From positions 1,516,001 to 1,580,000 of the forward strand of contig JACJYL010000002.1 in NCBI GenBank assembly GCA_020636105.1: a stretch of 64,000 nucleotides of DNA. The letters run 5' to 3'. Below, piece by piece: positions 17,756 to 26,755 of the stretch (positions are counted from its first letter, which is position 1; each line of letters starts with the position of its first letter). Origin of the DNA: Lewinellaceae bacterium. GTDB taxonomy: Bacteria > Bacteroidota > Bacteroidia > Chitinophagales > Saprospiraceae. The notes under the pieces were generated by a model. That model was not told where the DNA came from. It did not search any database and saw only the letters and a program-made list of their open reading frames with translations. Position numbers and translations under genes: made by a program.

Positions 17756-19531
17756 TTATTTAACGGGAACAAACATTGGTCCGACAATTCCAGGCCAGGC
17801 CAAATTGGTTCTTTGACCATCTTTAATAATCGTTTTAGCCCAACAATACTCATTACCCTCCCTATCATCATTCTCAATTTGCGGAACGTACCAAAATATA
17901 AGTTTTCCGTTCTCAAGCGATTCCGGTTCTGTCAGGTATTGTTCCGGCCCTTGTTTAAAATCGGTACTACAGCAATCCCCAAAGGTAGCAATGTCCTGTT
18001 CTCCTTCACCAGGATGTTTTACCACCACGTAGGTAAAAGCGTTATCGCCTCTGTCTCCAACCCCAAACTGCCCCTGCGCGGGTTCTATAAAATACCCCTT
18101 ACCATCGTCATCTGTCATCTTAAACAAATAGCCTTCTGGAGAATAAGTTGTTTTGTTGTCCTGCAAATACCAGGCTTCCTTCGTCCAGCGATCCCAGTTC
18201 CCTGCATTCCATTGCTCAAATTTTTGAGAAGTTTCCAGGGCAATTCTGAATACAGGTCGGTACCACCCCCCGGTACCGCACCCCAGCCCAAGGTTGACCC
18301 CAGCGATCCTAAACCTTCCGTCCTGATAAAATTCGTAACGGTTTTGATAGCGGTAGTTACAGGCCATAGGCCATACAGGGCTGCGAAAATCCTGAACTAT
18401 CGCAAATCCAACAACATTACCTTCTGAAAGAATCTCCTCTACCTCAGGGCCGCTAAAAGCCACAACAGCTGCCGCGCTGAACATGGGGCAGCCCATGGCA
18501 TCGCTGTATCCAAATCCTTCCTTGAAGGCATAACTCACGTGCCAGTCGACCAGCTTGGCCGATTCAATCACTTGGCGATCCTGGAAAGAAACATTTTTAA
18601 TTTCGAGGCCATCGGAACTGGTTAATTCATAGGAAATTTCCCACCCTTCCTTTTCCAGCCGGGTTTCCTGTCCGCAAAAGTTGTCTGAAACGTATTCATT
18701 TTGCAGGGTACGCTCGGTTAAAATTGATTTATTTTTCTGAGTGGAAACGGGTTGGCTACTGAGGCCAACCACCCTCATATCTGTCAGGTCGACGATCACC
18801 GTAACCAGTTTTCCATTCACCGTAAATACTGGAGCTGTGCACAGGTGCCGGCAACGCTCGCATTTTGTATTTTCGAATTCAGGGTAAAAATTATTTTTCA
18901 ACTCGCTTTTTCCCACTCCGGTAGCTTCAATAACTTCAGGGGTATTAATGGCAATATCAACGGCAATTTCTTTCAACCGTGCATTAATAGTAGGAGGAGC
19001 AGAACTGGAATACTCTATATTCAGGACCTGTTGGGAATAAACATCCACATAAGCCACCGTAAGAGTATTGTGATAATAGTTGTATAATTCTACGCGATAG
19101 GGATTGTCCTTATTATTCAAAGGCGTGAGGCTGAGTTTTTCCATCTCAGCGGGGGTAAGCTGGCGTACGGATAAGATTTCCGTGTGTAATGGCTGCTTAT
19201 TTTCAAACTTTACATCCCGGATAAAACCCGCGTTGGACAGTGCGATTTGTTGGGCCAGACGGTGATGTGCATCCTCCATTTCATCTTCCGGAATTACGAC
19301 TACAGGTAACAGGCTTGAAAGGGATGCCTGCTTCATCTCATTATACATTTTTAAAAGTGGGATACCCGCTTCAAGCTGTTCTGCGGGAACATCATCCGCC
19401 AATAGATAGGTAACCGCCCCCCCGGAATTCCTTCCTCTTTTAAGGGGTTCATTATCAGAAATACCCGTGCACGAAGCATTGATCAGGACCAGGATCAAAA
19501 AATAAAAAGCAAATTTGTTCATTTCAACCAA
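17756..19531 (-). CDS. Copper-amine-oxidase-like lipoprotein lacking recognisable copper histidines
   Basis: 591 residues; the start may be Met1 or Met4 (MNKFAF). A signal peptide ends at Cys21 (INAS-C), a probable lipoprotein site. By eye the C-terminal 300 residues follow the copper amine oxidase fold: a GWEISYEL...GLEIKNVSFQDR segment (297-319) matches the family's GLVL-type strand, Asp344 in GYSDAMG sits where the catalytic base is expected, and NYRY (392-395) followed by FYQDG matches the NYDY motif whose tyrosine becomes topaquinone. The next family motif, HQHxF, reads WYRPVF (423-428) here, and the distal FxHxPRxED region reads WYVPQIENDDR (547-557), so all three copper histidines seem absent. 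A cysteine cluster CERCRHLC lies at 224-231. First gene of a three-gene unit with a propeller and a MauG/peroxidase-family protein. Function unknown; a binding protein or an altered cofactor enzyme are the options. Confidence 0.72.
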   Translation of the reverse strand: MVEMNKFAFYFLILVLINASCTGISDNEPLKRGRNSGGAVTYLLADDVPAEQLEAGIPLLKMYNEMKQASLSSLLPVVVIPEDEMEDAHHRLAQQIALSNAGFIRDVKFENKQPLHTEILSVRQLTPAEMEKLSLTPLNNKDNPYRVELYNYYHNTLTVAYVDVYSQQVLNIEYSSSAPPTINARLKEIAVDIAINTPEVIEATGVGKSELKNNFYPEFENTKCERCRHLCTAPVFTVNGKLVTVIVDLTDMRVVGLSSQPVSTQKNKSILTERTLQNEYVSDNFCGQETRLEKEGWEISYELTSSDGLEIKNVSFQDRQVIESAKLVDWHVSYAFKEGFGYSDAMGCPMFSAAAVVAFSGPEVEEILSEGNVVGFAIVQDFRSPVWPMACNYRYQNRYEFYQDGRFRIAGVNLGLGCGTGGWYRPVFRIALETSQKFEQWNAGNWDRWTKEAWYLQDNKTTYSPEGYLFKMTDDDGKGYFIEPAQGQFGVGDRGDNAFTYVVVKHPGEGEQDIATFGDCCSTDFKQGPEQYLTEPESLENGKLIFWYVPQIENDDREGNEYCWAKTIIKDGQRTNLAWPGIVGPMFVPVK

Positions 19532-19562
19532 ATCAAGAGCCTTGGAAAAATTAATATTGCCC

Positions 19563-19570
19563 CAAAGGTA
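19563..19570 (-). promoter_or_regulatory. Bacteroidota -7 element of the amine-oxidase-like operon
   Basis: Reverse strand reads TACCTTTG, an exact TAnnTTTG match, about 32 bp upstream of the ATG at 19531. No clear TTTG -33 box at the expected spacing. Confidence 0.5.
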
Positions 19571-19801
19571 AATAAAAATATTATCCTCTTGGCATAATGG
19601 CTAAGGGTAAGACAATTTCCCTATTCCTATTATTCGAAATTAAAAAATCTGAACATTGTCCTTAAACCCAGCGATTCCACTCTCAAGCCCTTCGAATGTC
19701 AGGATGCAGGAAGTGGATAAAAAAATGGCCGTACACCGATTTTAGAAATTTCTCTTAAATTTTTATTACACGGTACTACTGATTATATTGAAAATAATTC
19801 G

Positions 19802-19842
19802 CAAAAAAAAGGGGGGGGATCGGGGCTCAAATTACAGGCCCC
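19802..19842 (-). terminator. Possible terminator of the helical-repeat gene
   Basis: Reverse strand: GGGGC loop GCCCC (19842-19822), then a C-run and a run of eight T (19810-19803). It is over 500 bp from the stop codon at 20366, so the assignment is weak. Confidence 0.35.
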
Positions 19843-20365
19843 AATGTATCTGCTAAAACTATAGATACAGATTTCAGTGTATCGACCTTTGGGGTCGACA
19901 CACCAGTGTCATAAAAGTGTTTCATAGTGAATAGTGTTTCAATTAATTATTTATGGCATCACCTGGACATTCCAGGATGTGTTATTTCATACTGAATGAT
20001 TTTTGTTAAAAAATAGCAGGCACTTTTAATGAGGTCTTGATCACGAGGATCAAAACCCAATTTGAAAGCCTGCCTTGGTTAATACGGTTGCTGAGATATT
20101 GGGTTGCTAAACACCAAAAGGCATTTAGCATGTCATCTTCCCGGGAAATTCCCGGATTCAGATTTTTTTGGAACGAAGAAGTATTTAACTTTTCATGCTG
20201 TGCTGAAAAACAATACTTTTCTTTTGATAGGTAGAATAGCCTCTTTATAAATCTGGATCAGCATCCCGAAGTTGGGTGCCATCTTTTTAAAGTGATAATT
20301 TTTTTACGGAACAAACGCTCAAAAAGTTTCAAATACTGCATAATAAATTTTTAAAAACGACAAAC

Positions 20366-21922
20366 TCAATCTGCAGGCTTGCCTTTCTTTTTAGTCCCAC
20401 GAGGTCCTTTGTAAAATTGATTCTCCAGTGAGCTGATCAACATTTCCCAAAGATTATCGTAGGGAATAATTTCCAGTGTACTCGCCTGGTTGGCAATTTC
20501 TACGGGAATGGTTTCAAACTTTTTAACATAAGATGCGGCCTTTCTAATTACGCCTTCCTTATGAAACATACCCAATGGAATCTGAAGCAACATTTTAATA
20601 AAAATAAAACTTCTCAAATTGTCTTTTTTAGACAAGTAACGTCCCCTATATTTTTCAATGGCATCAATCCTTTCAACTGCCTCATTATAGTTGCGTTGGT
20701 GGATCAAAAACAAAATTTGAACGATAAGGATCGGGATATTCATACCGCTTTTATCCTTCGAAAAAATGACGGTTTCATTCAGGAACTTACCCAACCGGAA
20801 TTTATCCAGAACAATTTTTTCTTTTTCAGGATGTAACGCCCCCATCTCAATGAGGTAATGGAGGTAAGCTTCGTAAATCTTCCACACTTCCTTGACCACC
20901 GTCGGCAAAAATTCAAACCGTTTGTGCTCCGTGGCTTCAAGGAAAATATGTGCCGCCTGCGCATATTTTTTGGTATGCATTGACAAAACAAAGGCAAGTT
21001 CCTTGAATTTAAACCAGTTGAAAGTACCATCATCGAGGTAACTGCGACATTTTTCTGCCGTGGCCATGCCTAACTCATAATCTCTGAGCTGGGCATGGCA
21101 GATAAGTTTCTGAAAATAATATATTTGAAGGGGAACTTTGGCAAAATAGGGCTTCTCCTCATAAAATTGAATGCTCTCGTCACAGACTCTTAAGATATTT
21201 TTATAGTCGTTTACACTGCTATAGATCATTAACCGGATCAGGCTGGTATATAAATTGGCTCGATAGGATTGATACCCTTTAATTCTCTCTTCAAGCTTCT
21301 TATAAGACTCCAGCGCTCTGACCGATACCTCTTCCTTGATGGTTTTGTTATTAACATATTCAATAACCAAATCAGTGTACAACTCTTCCGCCATATTTTC
21401 CACCTGGCATATTTCATTGTACAAGGCACATTTTTCTTTGTATTCCTCGTATTTTTTGGCATTGCCTTCCCGAGCCCCATAATGTAGCCTGAGGACACGG
21501 CTTGCTTCAAGACTCAGGTTTGAAAATTCATACTTTTCAGCGTAGCGCAATACATCATGGGTCAGGGAAATTCCCGCCTTACGAGCATTCTTACCCAATA
21601 GGACGTTTGCGGCAGCCCAGTCTTTATGACTTTGGTAATACGCTTTTTCCCTGTCGCTATAGTTGGATTGGCTGGTATCAATCAAAAACAACATGTCTTT
21701 GAGTTGATTCTTTAAACGGGCTTTGAGTTTACGGTAACTCGCTGTACTGTCGCTCGAAGGATAAAAATGTGCCGCTGCTTCCTCATCGTTCTGAAAACGG
21801 TCTTCAAGTATCATATCGAAGAATTCCGTTAACATGGAAGAAGGCCCGGCCTCGCTGGTCATCCAGCTAAGGGCACATTTATCATTACCGACAATTTGCA
21901 CAATTTCTTTTAATACGTTCAT
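20366..21922 (-). CDS. Alpha-helical repeat (TPR-like) protein, function unknown
   Basis: 518 residues, no signal peptide and no membrane helix, so probably cytoplasmic. The sequence is almost entirely amphipathic helices with TPR-like signatures such as YAEKYEFSNLSLEASRVLR, KYEEYKEKCALYNEIC, DYELGMATAEKCRSYL, KYAQAAHIFLEAT and RNYNEAVERIDAIEKYRG. The C-terminus is basic (RGTKKKGKPAD). I do not recognise a named family; similar helical proteins of about this length are common as hypotheticals in Saprospiraceae (recollection, not a search). The gene stands alone between two long gene-free stretches. A TATATTTG element at 22077-22084 could be its promoter. A scaffold or protein-binding role is a guess. 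Confidence 0.8.
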   Translation of the reverse strand: MNVLKEIVQIVGNDKCALSWMTSEAGPSSMLTEFFDMILEDRFQNDEEAAAHFYPSSDSTASYRKLKARLKNQLKDMLFLIDTSQSNYSDREKAYYQSHKDWAAANVLLGKNARKAGISLTHDVLRYAEKYEFSNLSLEASRVLRLHYGAREGNAKKYEEYKEKCALYNEICQVENMAEELYTDLVIEYVNNKTIKEEVSVRALESYKKLEERIKGYQSYRANLYTSLIRLMIYSSVNDYKNILRVCDESIQFYEEKPYFAKVPLQIYYFQKLICHAQLRDYELGMATAEKCRSYLDDGTFNWFKFKELAFVLSMHTKKYAQAAHIFLEATEHKRFEFLPTVVKEVWKIYEAYLHYLIEMGALHPEKEKIVLDKFRLGKFLNETVIFSKDKSGMNIPILIVQILFLIHQRNYNEAVERIDAIEKYRGRYLSKKDNLRSFIFIKMLLQIPLGMFHKEGVIRKAASYVKKFETIPVEIANQASTLEIIPYDNLWEMLISSLENQFYKGPRGTKKKGKPAD

Positions 21923-22380
21923 AACTGAACAAGGGGTTTAAATAATACTTAATCTATCCGTAATTTATATCGGTCAGGGAATAGATTACTCTCAAATGTT
22001 AAGGCAAATTTTGGATTGTGCAGCTTTCCTGATGATGATAATTTTTAAACTAAAATCATTAGATTACAAATATACCCCAACAAAAGCAAATAAAAAAAGA
22101 CATTATTTAATTTAAGAATACCTTTAAAATAAACAATTAAATTGTAAAAAAATGATTAAATAATTAATTATCAGTATTTTACGAAATTTGATTATTCATA
22201 AAAATAAAAAATTTAACCATAAAATTATCCGGCAACAGTAAAAAAAAATCCAAAAGACATGATTGTGCCACGCTGACTAAAGATTTAAACCTTTCCTAAA
22301 TAGCAAAAAATAAAAAAAAAGTACCTTCGCGTAGGGGGACTCAATGGGGGGATACATCTAATAATCGAAAGTAATCTAAA
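21923..22380. other. AT-rich divergent promoter region
   Basis: Lies between divergent genes. Extremely A/T-rich from 22060 to 22320. It holds a possible reverse -7 element (22077-22084) and a forward near-match TACCTTCG at 22322-22329, about 50 bp before the FecR start. No coding frame. Confidence 0.55.
22077..22084 (-). promoter_or_regulatory. Possible -7 element of the helical-repeat gene
   Basis: Reverse strand TATATTTG matches TAnnTTTG, about 155 bp upstream of the ATG at 21922. The surrounding sequence is very AT-rich, so a chance match is possible. Confidence 0.3.
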
Positions 22381-23400
22381 ATGGATCAAAAACTACATGC
22401 AGAAGGATTGATGGCAAAGTATTTTTCCGGCAATATCAACAGCACGGAAAAAGAAGCATTGCTCAAATGGGTGGACAGCCATGAAGATCATCGCATGTAT
22501 TTTGATGAGATGCTACAGCTATGGACTACTGCGGAAGAGTACGATAATGATTTTCAGGCAGACATAAGCCAGGCGTGGAACAAAGTCTCCCAATCGATCA
22601 CAGAAAAACCAGCTCTTCGTATTAAAAATTCCAACCTTAATAAAAAAAAGGTGTCTTTTTTAAATACAAGAATCTTCCTTCGGGTGGCCGCTGCGGTGCT
22701 ATTCATCGTCATGGCAGCTTACTGGTGGAACTCAAACCGGCAAATTGTTGTGTTCGAGACAGCTTTTAATGAAACCAACCAGGTTGAATTGCCTGACGGT
22801 ACAACTGTATGGCTTAACCACAACAGCCGGATCACCTACCACAAAGCCTTCAAAAAAAGGGATGTGGATCTGAAAGGAGAAGCGTTCTTTGATGTATATC
22901 GTGATGAATCCAGGCCGTTTACCATCAGCAGTGGAACGAGTAAAACGAGGGTTTTGGGTACTTCCTTTAATGTAAGAGCATACCCCGAAGAGGAAGAAAT
23001 CATCGTGACCGTCAGCAGTGGCAGCGTCGAACTGAGTTCGCAAGAAGATCCAAAGCAAAAAGTGACCCTTAAGGCCAGGGAAGAAGGTATTTTGAGTAAA
23101 AAAGAACAACAGGTGGCCAAAACCATCGTGGAAAACGAAAACTCCATTGCCTGGAAAACGCAAAAACTCAGTTTTAACAACACCCCGATGAGGGAGGTGT
23201 TCAGCACCCTTGAAAGACATTTTGGAGTGGAGTTTACCATTTATAATAAAGCAATCCTGGACTGTGAATTTTTTGGAACTTACGACCAGCCCAAGCTGCA
23301 AGACCTGATCGAGGCCATGAAGTTTGCGATGGGCCTTGAATTTGAATACGATGGAAAAGGTTATTCCGTCATTGGTGGTAAAGGATGTGACAGAAAATAA
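22381..23400 (+). CDS. FecR-family anti-sigma-like protein with DUF4974
   Basis: 339 residues. The N-terminal cytoplasmic part (1-95) has the FecR-type beginning AKYFSGNINSTEKEALLKWV. One membrane helix lies at about 98-116. The periplasmic FecR domain (about 125-235) shows VELPDGTTVWLNHNSRITY, LKGEAFFDV and TRVLGTSFNVRAY, and the C-terminal DUF4974 (about 260-335) shows KLSFNNTPMREVFSTLERHFGVEF. Family members relay a signal from an outer-membrane transducer to an ECF sigma factor. Here no sigma gene lies next to it; the next gene, 47 bp downstream, encodes an STN-domain protein that is not a TonB receptor. The only ECF sigma gene in the window is 28 kb away, and no partnership can be shown. 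Confidence 0.92.
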   Translation: MDQKLHAEGLMAKYFSGNINSTEKEALLKWVDSHEDHRMYFDEMLQLWTTAEEYDNDFQADISQAWNKVSQSITEKPALRIKNSNLNKKKVSFLNTRIFLRVAAAVLFIVMAAYWWNSNRQIVVFETAFNETNQVELPDGTTVWLNHNSRITYHKAFKKRDVDLKGEAFFDVYRDESRPFTISSGTSKTRVLGTSFNVRAYPEEEEIIVTVSSGSVELSSQEDPKQKVTLKAREEGILSKKEQQVAKTIVENENSIAWKTQKLSFNNTPMREVFSTLERHFGVEFTIYNKAILDCEFFGTYDQPKLQDLIEAMKFAMGLEFEYDGKGYSVIGGKGCDRK

Positions 23401-23447
23401 ATTGAAAGTAATCCCAAATACAGCAGTAATAAATCACCTATAAAAAA

Positions 23448-25022
23448 ATGAAATTCTCAAAGCTGTTTTTCCTGTTTTTCCTATTCAACGTATGGTGTTT
23501 CACCATAACGGCCCAGGATATGGACCAGCTGGTTACCCTTGCCTGCGACAATCAACCATTGGGAAATGTACTGAATGACATCAGTACGAACTATCAGGTC
23601 AAATTTACTTACAGCAGAGATTTCATTCCCATGGATCACCCGGTAACCGTAGCGGTTCAAAAGTACCCCCTGCATAATGTACTGGATCTGATCTTTGCCC
23701 CAACCCCGATCGTCTACAAAAATATTGGCGGCAATATCGCTCTGAGAGTGGATGAAACTAAACTCCAGCAATTGACGCAACTGCAGAAATTGCCTTTGCC
23801 CGATGAGGTACACCGCCAAAAAAGGCTTAAGGAAAGCAAAGCCCCTAAAAAGCTGCCGATTAGAAACACACAGGTGGAACAGGCTCCTGGAGGCGACAGG
23901 ATGGTGGATTTCGACCCTTCACGGTTTATCATTCCGGAGATCAGCCATGAACCTTACCAGGAAGAAGCCCCTATTATCCAGGTTTCCCTTTTTTCTATGA
24001 AGCAGGATTGGGATCTATTGGAAAATGTGGAAGAGGCAAGGGTTTTAATTGACGTATTAGGCGGAAATCATAAAAAAATTAATGGAGTAAACATAGGGGG
24101 GGGCGTCAATAATATTCATCATGATGTTAAAGGCGTTCAGATAGGAGGATTGGGCAACAAAGTGAGCGAAGAGGTGAAAGGCGTACAGGCCGCCGGGTTG
24201 TTCAACGAGGTGAACGGCAATTTTACAGGGTTGCAGGCAGCTGGTATTTACAACCGTTCCCGTGGCAATTTCCTGGGACTTCAGATAGCCGGAGGAGTCA
24301 ATATTGCCAATCAAAAAGCTGAAGCCATACAGATCGCAGGGTTGGTCAATTATGCCGGCAGTGGCACCAAAACCCAGCTATCCGGACTGGCTAATATTGC
24401 AGGAGATGTAGACTGGTCACAAACCAGCAGTTTATTCAACAAAGCAAAGGAAGTAAAAGGCTTCCAGGTAGGACTGATCAATGTAGCAGATACGGTAGCC
24501 CTCGGGGCTTACGGACTGCTAAATATCATCCGCAGAGGATACAACCGGATCGAACTTTCCGGAAGCGAAGTGTTGTACACCAATCTGGCCTTTAAATTTG
24601 GTACCAAACAGTTTTACAACATCTTCCATTTCGGAGCCCGATGGGATCAGTTTACCGGAGGAGATCAGCAGGGATCTTTTATGAGCTGGGGATTGGGTTA
24701 CGGATTAGGAACATGTTTAACAATCAGTCCACGGGAACTCTTAAACATCGAAGTGGTAGCCATCCATCTCAATGAACTGGAAGCCTGGACCAATGAATTG
24801 AATTTACTGAACCAACTGCGGGTCACCTATGATGTCAGGGTAGGCAGGAAACTCAGTTTGTTTGGCGGGCCGGTCGCCAACATATATATTTCCAGACCAA
24901 AACCGGACTCAGACCCTGCAGGCAAGACCGCCAGATTTGCTCCCTACACCTTTTATGAAGGAGCCGATGCTGATGCAAACTTGAAGGTCTGGGTAGGGAT
25001 ACAGGCAGGCATTAGGTTTTGA
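23448..25022 (+). CDS. STN-domain protein with G-x-Q-x-A-G solenoid repeats and outer-membrane-like C-terminus
   Basis: 524 residues with a signal peptide (1-22, ending ITAQ). Residues about 26-100 form an STN (secretin/TonB N-terminal short) domain with CDNQPLGNVLNDISTNYQVKFTY, followed by a Lys/Pro-rich linker to about 200. Residues about 210-350 contain about 21-residue repeats of the kind GVQIGGLGNKV, GVQAAGLFNEV, GLQAAGIYNRS, GLQIAGGVNIA and AIQIAGLVNYA, a pattern of beta-solenoids. The last 170 residues are aromatic, strand-rich and end in GIRF, as in an outer-membrane barrel. The STN domain normally receives signals for FecR; its coupling to the preceding fecR gene (47-bp gap) supports a shared pathway. 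No TonB-dependent receptor plug or barrel is present. Confidence 0.82.
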   Translation: MKFSKLFFLFFLFNVWCFTITAQDMDQLVTLACDNQPLGNVLNDISTNYQVKFTYSRDFIPMDHPVTVAVQKYPLHNVLDLIFAPTPIVYKNIGGNIALRVDETKLQQLTQLQKLPLPDEVHRQKRLKESKAPKKLPIRNTQVEQAPGGDRMVDFDPSRFIIPEISHEPYQEEAPIIQVSLFSMKQDWDLLENVEEARVLIDVLGGNHKKINGVNIGGGVNNIHHDVKGVQIGGLGNKVSEEVKGVQAAGLFNEVNGNFTGLQAAGIYNRSRGNFLGLQIAGGVNIANQKAEAIQIAGLVNYAGSGTKTQLSGLANIAGDVDWSQTSSLFNKAKEVKGFQVGLINVADTVALGAYGLLNIIRRGYNRIELSGSEVLYTNLAFKFGTKQFYNIFHFGARWDQFTGGDQQGSFMSWGLGYGLGTCLTISPRELLNIEVVAIHLNELEAWTNELNLLNQLRVTYDVRVGRKLSLFGGPVANIYISRPKPDSDPAGKTARFAPYTFYEGADADANLKVWVGIQAGIRF

Positions 25023-25083
25023 AGGAGATTGAAGGAGATTGGAACCCTCCCGACCTGTGGTACGGGATTTCGCTGCGCTCAAT
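25020..25083. repeat. Short tandem duplication followed by a dispersed repeat element
   Basis: An 11-bp tandem duplication (GAAGGAGATT twice) starts at the STN gene's stop codon. Then 25064-25083 (GGGATTTCGCTGCGCTCAAT) matches the reverse complement of 56925-56944 at 19 of 20 bases. This looks like a dispersed intergenic element rather than a regulatory site of either gene. Confidence 0.5.
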
Positions 25084-25216
25084 TGGAACTCTTGGAAAAA
25101 CCTCTTAAAACAATATAATTAAACCGCCTTCATCCGGCGCGAACAGTAACGTAAATTATCACCATTTTTTATAGACAACGCTTCCTCATTTCACAACGGG
25201 ATGGGGTAGGAATTTT

Positions 25217-25828
25217 ATGCAAAAAAAATCACTCAACATGAAAAAGTTATTATTGGTATTGGTATTAAACGCAGTAGCTCTTTGGGGATTCGGACAACAC
25301 GAAACCTTGTTCAACCATGTCAAGGTACGCGGCGCTTTTGGGGGCCCTATCATTGAATCCGGTTTTAAAAACTCACTTGGGAATTCCGTCGGCGGCGGCG
25401 GTGGACTTGTATTCAACAATATGTTTATTGGGGGATATGGCATGGGAAGTGTTGATTTTGAGAAGCTCATCAACGACGAATTAGAAGTATTGGATATTGG
25501 TCACGGCGGTTTATGGATTGGAGGTTCTTTGCCTACTTACAAAATGCTCCACTTTTACGGAAGTACCCGAATTGGATGGGGAGCGGTAAATGTTCAATTT
25601 GACAATGTCCACCATTACAACGACCTGGATAAGATTTTTGTCCTGACCCCAGAGATCGGGCTGGAAATGAATATCACCCATTGGTTTCGCATTGCCGCTT
25701 CAGCCGGTTATCGCTGGGTGGATGGCACCAACGAAACCCTCGGGTACAACGACGATGACTTTTCCGGTTATATTGGCGCATTGACCTTCCGTTTCGGCTG
25801 GTTTGGCTGGAAACGCGGCAATTGGTAA
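25217..25828 (+). CDS. Small outer-membrane beta-barrel-like protein
   Basis: 203 codons from ATG 25217, but the in-frame ATG at 25238 gives a normal signal peptide (MKKLLLVLVLNAVALWGFGQ) and is the likelier start. The mature part is rich in Gly and aromatic residues and alternates in strand fashion (GGGGGLVFNNMFIGGYGMG, FYGSTRIGWGAV, EIGLEMNITHWFRIAASAGYRWV) and ends in a strand before the basic tail FGWKRGNW. This pattern fits an eight-stranded outer-membrane barrel of the kind abundant in Bacteroidota. No catalytic motif. It is followed by a nested hairpin with a T-run at 25843-25920, so it may end a transcript beginning at fecR. Confidence 0.75.
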   Translation: MQKKSLNMKKLLLVLVLNAVALWGFGQHETLFNHVKVRGAFGGPIIESGFKNSLGNSVGGGGGLVFNNMFIGGYGMGSVDFEKLINDELEVLDIGHGGLWIGGSLPTYKMLHFYGSTRIGWGAVNVQFDNVHHYNDLDKIFVLTPEIGLEMNITHWFRIAASAGYRWVDGTNETLGYNDDDFSGYIGALTFRFGWFGWKRGNW

Positions 25829-25842
25829 GCCACCTGCTAAAG

Positions 25843-25920
25843 AATAAATGGACTTTTTTAGGATAAAGCTCCGCTTTGGTACGGGGTGAAGCGGCGGTAA
25901 ATATGTCCATTTATTTTTAT
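25843..25920 (+). terminator. Terminator with nested hairpins after the small barrel gene
   Basis: Outer perfect 11-bp arms AATAAATGGAC (25843-25853) and GTCCATTTATT (25905-25915), an inner stem CCGCTT/AAGCGG, then TTTTTAT. The loop carries TTGGTACGGGGTG (25876-25888), a 13-mer also found at 57285-57297. Confidence 0.6.
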
Positions 25921-25973
25921 CAAATCTCTAAAACGGAAAGTCAACATTTTGCTAACCATAAAAATATAAAACA

Positions 25974-26714
25974 ATGAACTATTTAAAAGCTATGATCCTC
26001 GCCCTCTTGTTTGGAATATTTTCCTGGAGCGGATGTTTTATCGACATTAATGATAACGGAGGTATTTTTAACTGCCTAAACGGAGACGGTGTATGGGAAA
26101 CCAGAACACTGGATATGGATACCTTTAGCGGCATAAAGCTGAATATGGCCATCGATGTGTATATCACCCAGGGAGACGACTTTCTGGTGGAAGTAGAAGG
26201 TAAAGAGGATATCATCGATGAATTGGATCTTGATGTTCACAACGATATCTGGGAAATAGAAACAGGAAGATGCGTACGCGATATCGGCAATATGAAAATT
26301 TACATTACCATGCCAAATATTAAGAGTCTGAAAATTTCAGGTTCAGGAAAGATCATCGGTGAAAATGAGTTTACTGTTGATGATATTGATTTAATCATTT
26401 CAGGCTCCGGGGACATGGACCTTTTGCTGGACGCGCAAAATATAGATGCCAATATTTCAGGATCCGGAGAAATGTGGCTTGAAGGCAATGCCGATCTGCT
26501 GGATTTCAACATCAGCGGTTCCGGGGATCTCAATGCCTTCAACCTGTTCTGCAACGATGTAAAAATTCGCATCAGCGGTTCCGGCGACGCTCGTGTTAAT
26601 GCACTCGACACCCTTTACGTAAATATTTCCGGCAGCGGAGATGTTTTTTACAAAGGACATCCATCCATCGATGTACACATCTCCGGGTCTGGTGATCTGA
26701 TTGATGCCAACTAA
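25974..26714 (+). CDS. DUF2807 head-GIN domain lipoprotein
   Basis: 246 residues. A short hydrophobic N-terminus ends in WSG-C21, a probable lipoprotein signal. Residues about 45-245 form the DUF2807 (putative auto-transporter adhesin, head GIN) fold with GIKLNMAIDVYITQGDDF at its start. Seven ISGSG motifs begin at Ser122, 143, 162, 181, 201, 219 and 237, one per turn of a right-handed parallel beta-structure with 18-21 residues per turn. Such proteins are widespread on Bacteroidota surfaces; their binding partners are mostly unknown. The gene is framed by terminators on both sides (25843-25920 and 26756-26793), so it is probably transcribed alone. Confidence 0.88.
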   Translation: MNYLKAMILALLFGIFSWSGCFIDINDNGGIFNCLNGDGVWETRTLDMDTFSGIKLNMAIDVYITQGDDFLVEVEGKEDIIDELDLDVHNDIWEIETGRCVRDIGNMKIYITMPNIKSLKISGSGKIIGENEFTVDDIDLIISGSGDMDLLLDAQNIDANISGSGEMWLEGNADLLDFNISGSGDLNAFNLFCNDVKIRISGSGDARVNALDTLYVNISGSGDVFYKGHPSIDVHISGSGDLIDAN

Positions 26715-26755
26715 AAGAAAAAATCCTTCGTTTTGTTTAAAGCTATGAAAATGAC

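Larger units (their letters stand above)
19532..20365. other. Gene-free 830-bp region with fold-back sequences
   Basis: No credible gene. It contains the promoter element at 19563-19570, a hairpin GGGGC...GCCCC at 19822-19842 next to a G8/A8 run (reverse-strand reading gives hairpin then C- and T-runs), and an imperfect 11-bp palindrome at 19877-19903 (GTGTATCGACC / GGTCGACACAC). A 65-codon forward frame at 20037-20234 lacks support. Confidence 0.55.

Noticed and set aside
20037..20234. 65-codon forward frame
   Set aside because: Atypical composition, no promoter or family signature, and it lies in a stretch of fold-back sequences.
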